The notes under the pieces were generated by a model. It was not told the DNA's origin. It did no database searches and worked only from the letters and a program-made list of their open reading frames with translations. Both the position numbers and the translations under genes were made by a program. DNA of 16,366 nt from an uncultured Eubacteriales bacterium (lineage in GTDB: Bacteria > Bacillota > Clostridia > Lachnospirales > Lachnospiraceae): contig OMSP01000207.1 in the NCBI GenBank assembly GCA_900313775.1, positions 1 through 16,366 on the forward strand. The letters are read 5' to 3'. Shown here piece after piece: positions 14,200-16,366 of the stretch. The first letter of the stretch is position 1, and the number at the start of each line of letters is the position of its first letter.

Positions 14200-15567
14200 T
14201 TAAAGAAATCTATTCTGCCCGACTAAATCGCTCAGATTCGATGTTTGCGGTGTGGGATAAGTAATGCCGTCTTTTTCCCATGTGATGTGATCGTAGACAT
14301 TCTCATCTTCCGGAAGAGAAGCCGCCAGTTCTTTGAATACCGCTCTGTATGCTCTTACATCATTGTCGGTAAACAGTATAATCTTTTGACATGATTTACA
14401 ATATACGTACTCTATAATAAATCTCCGAGAGTAATTGTCAGCTGCCATTATCACACGGATATCTTCGTGTTCAGTGTTGCCCAAAAGTCTGTTGCCGCAG
14501 CTGGGACAATTTGATATGCATACTTTTCGATCCTGATACCCGCAGGTAGAACATTTAGCGCAAATTAAACCTCCATTATTAATGCCCGCATCTGCAAGCA
14601 CGTCTTTTTTACACCCCGGACATAATGGGTACCATGATCCACACTTATAACAATATAGGTAGTTCAAAACATTTCCGTTTTCATCCTTCGATGTCATGTC
14701 AGCCTCCATAGCTATGGCCCAGTCCTCCCTGCCACACGTCGGACAAGTGATAATGAAGCTTGTGACCGGATCTTCGGCAAATAGCTGCACCCAGTACCCC
14801 TTGTAATACCCGATACCAACATGGGTAAAAGAAGAATCTAAGATGTTGGCTTTATGGCCGGGTGAATTCATCCAGGAAGTCATAACGGCATTCACGGTGG
14901 ATTGGCCAGCAGCGATATTCTCGCCGGCGCTCTTCGTGGCGATATTTGCACCTATCAGTTGGTCAGAAAACCATCCGAGCGTGGAAGAATAGTGATTCAG
15001 ATCACCCTTTTTATACATATCTTTTGCTTTGATTTGTGCGAGGTCATCTAGCTCCGTGTATGCTTTTAACTCAGGCAGGCCTGCCGCTTTTCTTTTGGTG
15101 TTTATTTGTGAGAGCATAGTAGATCGAAGAGTTGCCATACTAAGCTTATTTGCGGGCATAGCTCCGATAGAAGCAATGGTTTTCACCTTCTTAACAGCTG
15201 AAAATTTCCCGTATTTGTATTTAGTTTTTTTACCTTTTTTGTAAGTTTTGTAAGCCCTGACTTTATAGGAATAAGTCTTCCCTCCCTTGGCTTTAGCGTC
15301 CGTAAAGGAAATGGCTTTGGTCGCGCCCACCTTCTTCCATTTAGCAGAACCGAGTTTTCTGTACACCTGATATCCTTTAGCCTTCTTTGCCTTCTTCCAG
15401 GTAATTATATTCTTGCCCGCACTGATTGCTTTTGCCGAAGTGATTTTGACCTTAGTCGGGGCAGACACTGAGGCAGCACTTGCCTCTGCTTCGAGCGCCC
15501 CGGCAGCAATTCCTGCGGCAATAAGTAAAGCCAAGCTAAATAAGATACTTTTTAAAATCTTTTTCAT
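14200..15567 (-). CDS. Secreted Fn3-CAP protein with cysteine-rich, zinc-ribbon-like tail
   Basis: This 455-residue protein has a strong GGAGGG box before its ATG and a signal peptide (about 1-32). A lysine-rich Fn3-like module (38-130: ITWKKAKKAKGYQVYRK ... YSYKVRAYK) is followed by a CAP/SCP domain (about 147-266). Conserved CAP residues are present: His192 (LNHYSS), Glu216 (AGENIA) and His238 (SWMNSPGHKANIL). The last 190 residues carry 14 cysteines, mostly as CxxC pairs: 275/278, 306/309, 316/319, 336/339/342, 350, 354/357 and 390/393. These can be grouped as three four-Cys zinc ribbons. Bacterial CAP proteins are secreted and of mostly unknown activity; the tail is unusual because zinc ribbons are commonly cytoplasmic. 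It lies 18 nt after the LRR protein gene and is probably in its operon. No sortase signal is seen. Confidence 0.9.
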   Translation of the reverse strand: MKKILKSILFSLALLIAAGIAAGALEAEASAASVSAPTKVKITSAKAISAGKNIITWKKAKKAKGYQVYRKLGSAKWKKVGATKAISFTDAKAKGGKTYSYKVRAYKTYKKGKKTKYKYGKFSAVKKVKTIASIGAMPANKLSMATLRSTMLSQINTKRKAAGLPELKAYTELDDLAQIKAKDMYKKGDLNHYSSTLGWFSDQLIGANIATKSAGENIAAGQSTVNAVMTSWMNSPGHKANILDSSFTHVGIGYYKGYWVQLFAEDPVTSFIITCPTCGREDWAIAMEADMTSKDENGNVLNYLYCYKCGSWYPLCPGCKKDVLADAGINNGGLICAKCSTCGYQDRKVCISNCPSCGNRLLGNTEHEDIRVIMAADNYSRRFIIEYVYCKSCQKIILFTDNDVRAYRAVFKELAASLPEDENVYDHITWEKDGITYPTPQTSNLSDLVGQNRFL

Positions 15568-15585
15568 TGTTTTCCCTCCAGAAGA

Positions 15586-16366
15586 TTACTTCACTCCCCT
15601 TTTCTTTATCGGACTCCATGCGGAATAATAGGTAGCATTCCCAACTCTTTTATATGTCCGGATGCGAACATAGTAACTCTTGCGCGCTTTGAGCTTACCG
15701 ATTTTAACCGAAGTCTTCTTGTATCCCTTGACTGTCTTGATCTTGCTTCCACTCTTAAATGATTTATCTTTTGAGTACTGCACCTGATAACCAGTGATGT
15801 GGGATGTTGCCATCTTAGAAGTTTGTTTTTTCCATGTAACACGAATACGGCGGGCCTTGGCGGAAATCTTTCTTAATCTGGTCCCCTTGGGGTTGATCTT
15901 AAATGTCAAGGTCTTTTGTCCAGTATACTTCTTACCGTCAAGGACGATTTTGACGCTCGCCGTACCGACGTTTTTATTGTTTGAATAAGTCACTTTGTAA
16001 TTGGAAGCATCTATTTTCCGACCGTCCTGATCAAACACAGTCACAGCAGGCCGAATAGCTTTTCCATTATAGGTATACGAATAAGCGGCCAGTTTAAATG
16101 CCGATACTTTTTTCGTCTGTCCGGTGAAGAAAGTCTCTCCGGAAGCACATACCACCTTAATTCCTGCACGTAAACTGTATTCATTAGCGCCATCGAATTT
16201 ATTCCACTGAGCTTTTGTGCCACCAAAATAGATGGCCTCCAGCTTGTCACACATACAGAATGCATATTCTTTTAGTGTTGTTACACTAGCCGGTACTCTG
16301 ACATCCACAATGTTATCGCACCATCCGAACGCAGACGTGCCGATGCTGGTCACTCCTTCCGGGATC
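15586..16366 (-). CDS. BspA-like LRR/Ig-like/Fn3 surface protein, 5' end outside window
   Basis: The minus-strand frame runs off the right edge, so this is the C-terminal 259 residues or so of a longer protein. The GTG at 16353 is internal: the residues before it, IPEG, belong to an ongoing leucine-rich repeat. From there the order is two BspA-type (LRR_5) repeats (VTSIGTSAFGWCDN, ASVTTLKEYAFCMCDKLE), the common cap IYFGGTKAQWNKF, an Ig-like bacterial module (about 92-155 counted from that GTG: YTYNGKAIRPAVTV ... NYKVTYSNNKNVGTA), and a final lysine/arginine-rich Fn3-like module (160-247) ending in SAWSPIKKRG. No LPXTG motif or C-terminal membrane segment is present, so retention must use another means, perhaps charge or N-terminal modules. 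Such proteins commonly act as adhesins or surface structural proteins. It is the most upstream visible gene of the surface cluster. Confidence 0.85.
   Translation of the reverse strand, partial: IPEGVTSIGTSAFGWCDNIVDVRVPASVTTLKEYAFCMCDKLEAIYFGGTKAQWNKFDGANEYSLRAGIKVVCASGETFFTGQTKKVSAFKLAAYSYTYNGKAIRPAVTVFDQDGRKIDASNYKVTYSNNKNVGTASVKIVLDGKKYTGQKTLTFKINPKGTRLRKISAKARRIRVTWKKQTSKMATSHITGYQVQYSKDKSFKSGSKIKTVKGYKKTSVKIGKLKARKSYYVRIRTYKRVGNATYYSAWSPIKKRGVK

Noticed and set aside
16351..16353. GTG at 16353 as the start of the LRR protein, with GGAAGGA before it
   Set aside because: The frame continues upstream as part of a leucine-rich repeat (IPEGVTSIG) and no signal peptide follows the GTG, so the purine run is simply coding sequence.

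Overview
This window looks like the chromosome of a Gram-positive anaerobe of the class Clostridia, probably Lachnospiraceae or a relative. The main clues are the cvfB-dnaE-pfkA gene order, AGGAGG-type ribosome binding sites, a near-consensus sigma-A promoter, and secreted proteins built from lysine-rich Fn3-like domains, BspA-type leucine-rich repeats and a CAP domain. This placement is inferred from gene content. No rRNA or other decisive marker is present. Almost every gene lies on the minus strand; the exceptions are one tRNA gene and the small membrane protein gene after it.

Region 1 (1-5570) is metabolic and regulatory. It holds, in plus-strand coordinate order, an alpha/beta hydrolase cut by the left edge, a membrane-bound SpoIIE/RsbU-type serine phosphatase, a VanX-type D-Ala-D-Ala dipeptidase, and an arcC-pyrB pair (carbamate kinase and aspartate carbamoyltransferase). 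The pair sits behind a strong promoter whose -35 box is covered by an inverted repeat. Pairing a carbamoyl-phosphate-interconverting kinase with the first committed enzyme of pyrimidine synthesis is the main metabolic curiosity here.

Region 2 (5571-6166) carries tRNA-Leu(UAG) and a conserved-looking single-pass membrane protein of unknown function, both on the plus strand. Region 3 (6167-12281) is a tight housekeeping operon on the minus strand, transcribed cvfB, dnaE, pfkA, murI, with gaps of 3, 1 and about 15 nt. It meets the plus-strand gene with abutting stop codons.

Region 4 (12282-16366) is an accessory cell-surface cluster, visibly richer in A/T than the housekeeping part. In transcription order it contains the C-terminal part of a BspA-like LRR/Ig/Fn3 surface protein, a secreted Fn3-CAP protein with an unusual cysteine-rich tail that could form three zinc ribbons, a signal-peptide/wall-binding-repeat/transglutaminase protein broken by a frameshift at an A7 tract, a short decayed CAP-domain fragment, and a small secreted Fn3-like protein followed by an intrinsic terminator. 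The cluster looks like a site of duplication and decay of surface-protein genes. No CRISPR array, insertion sequence, integrase or rRNA gene was seen.
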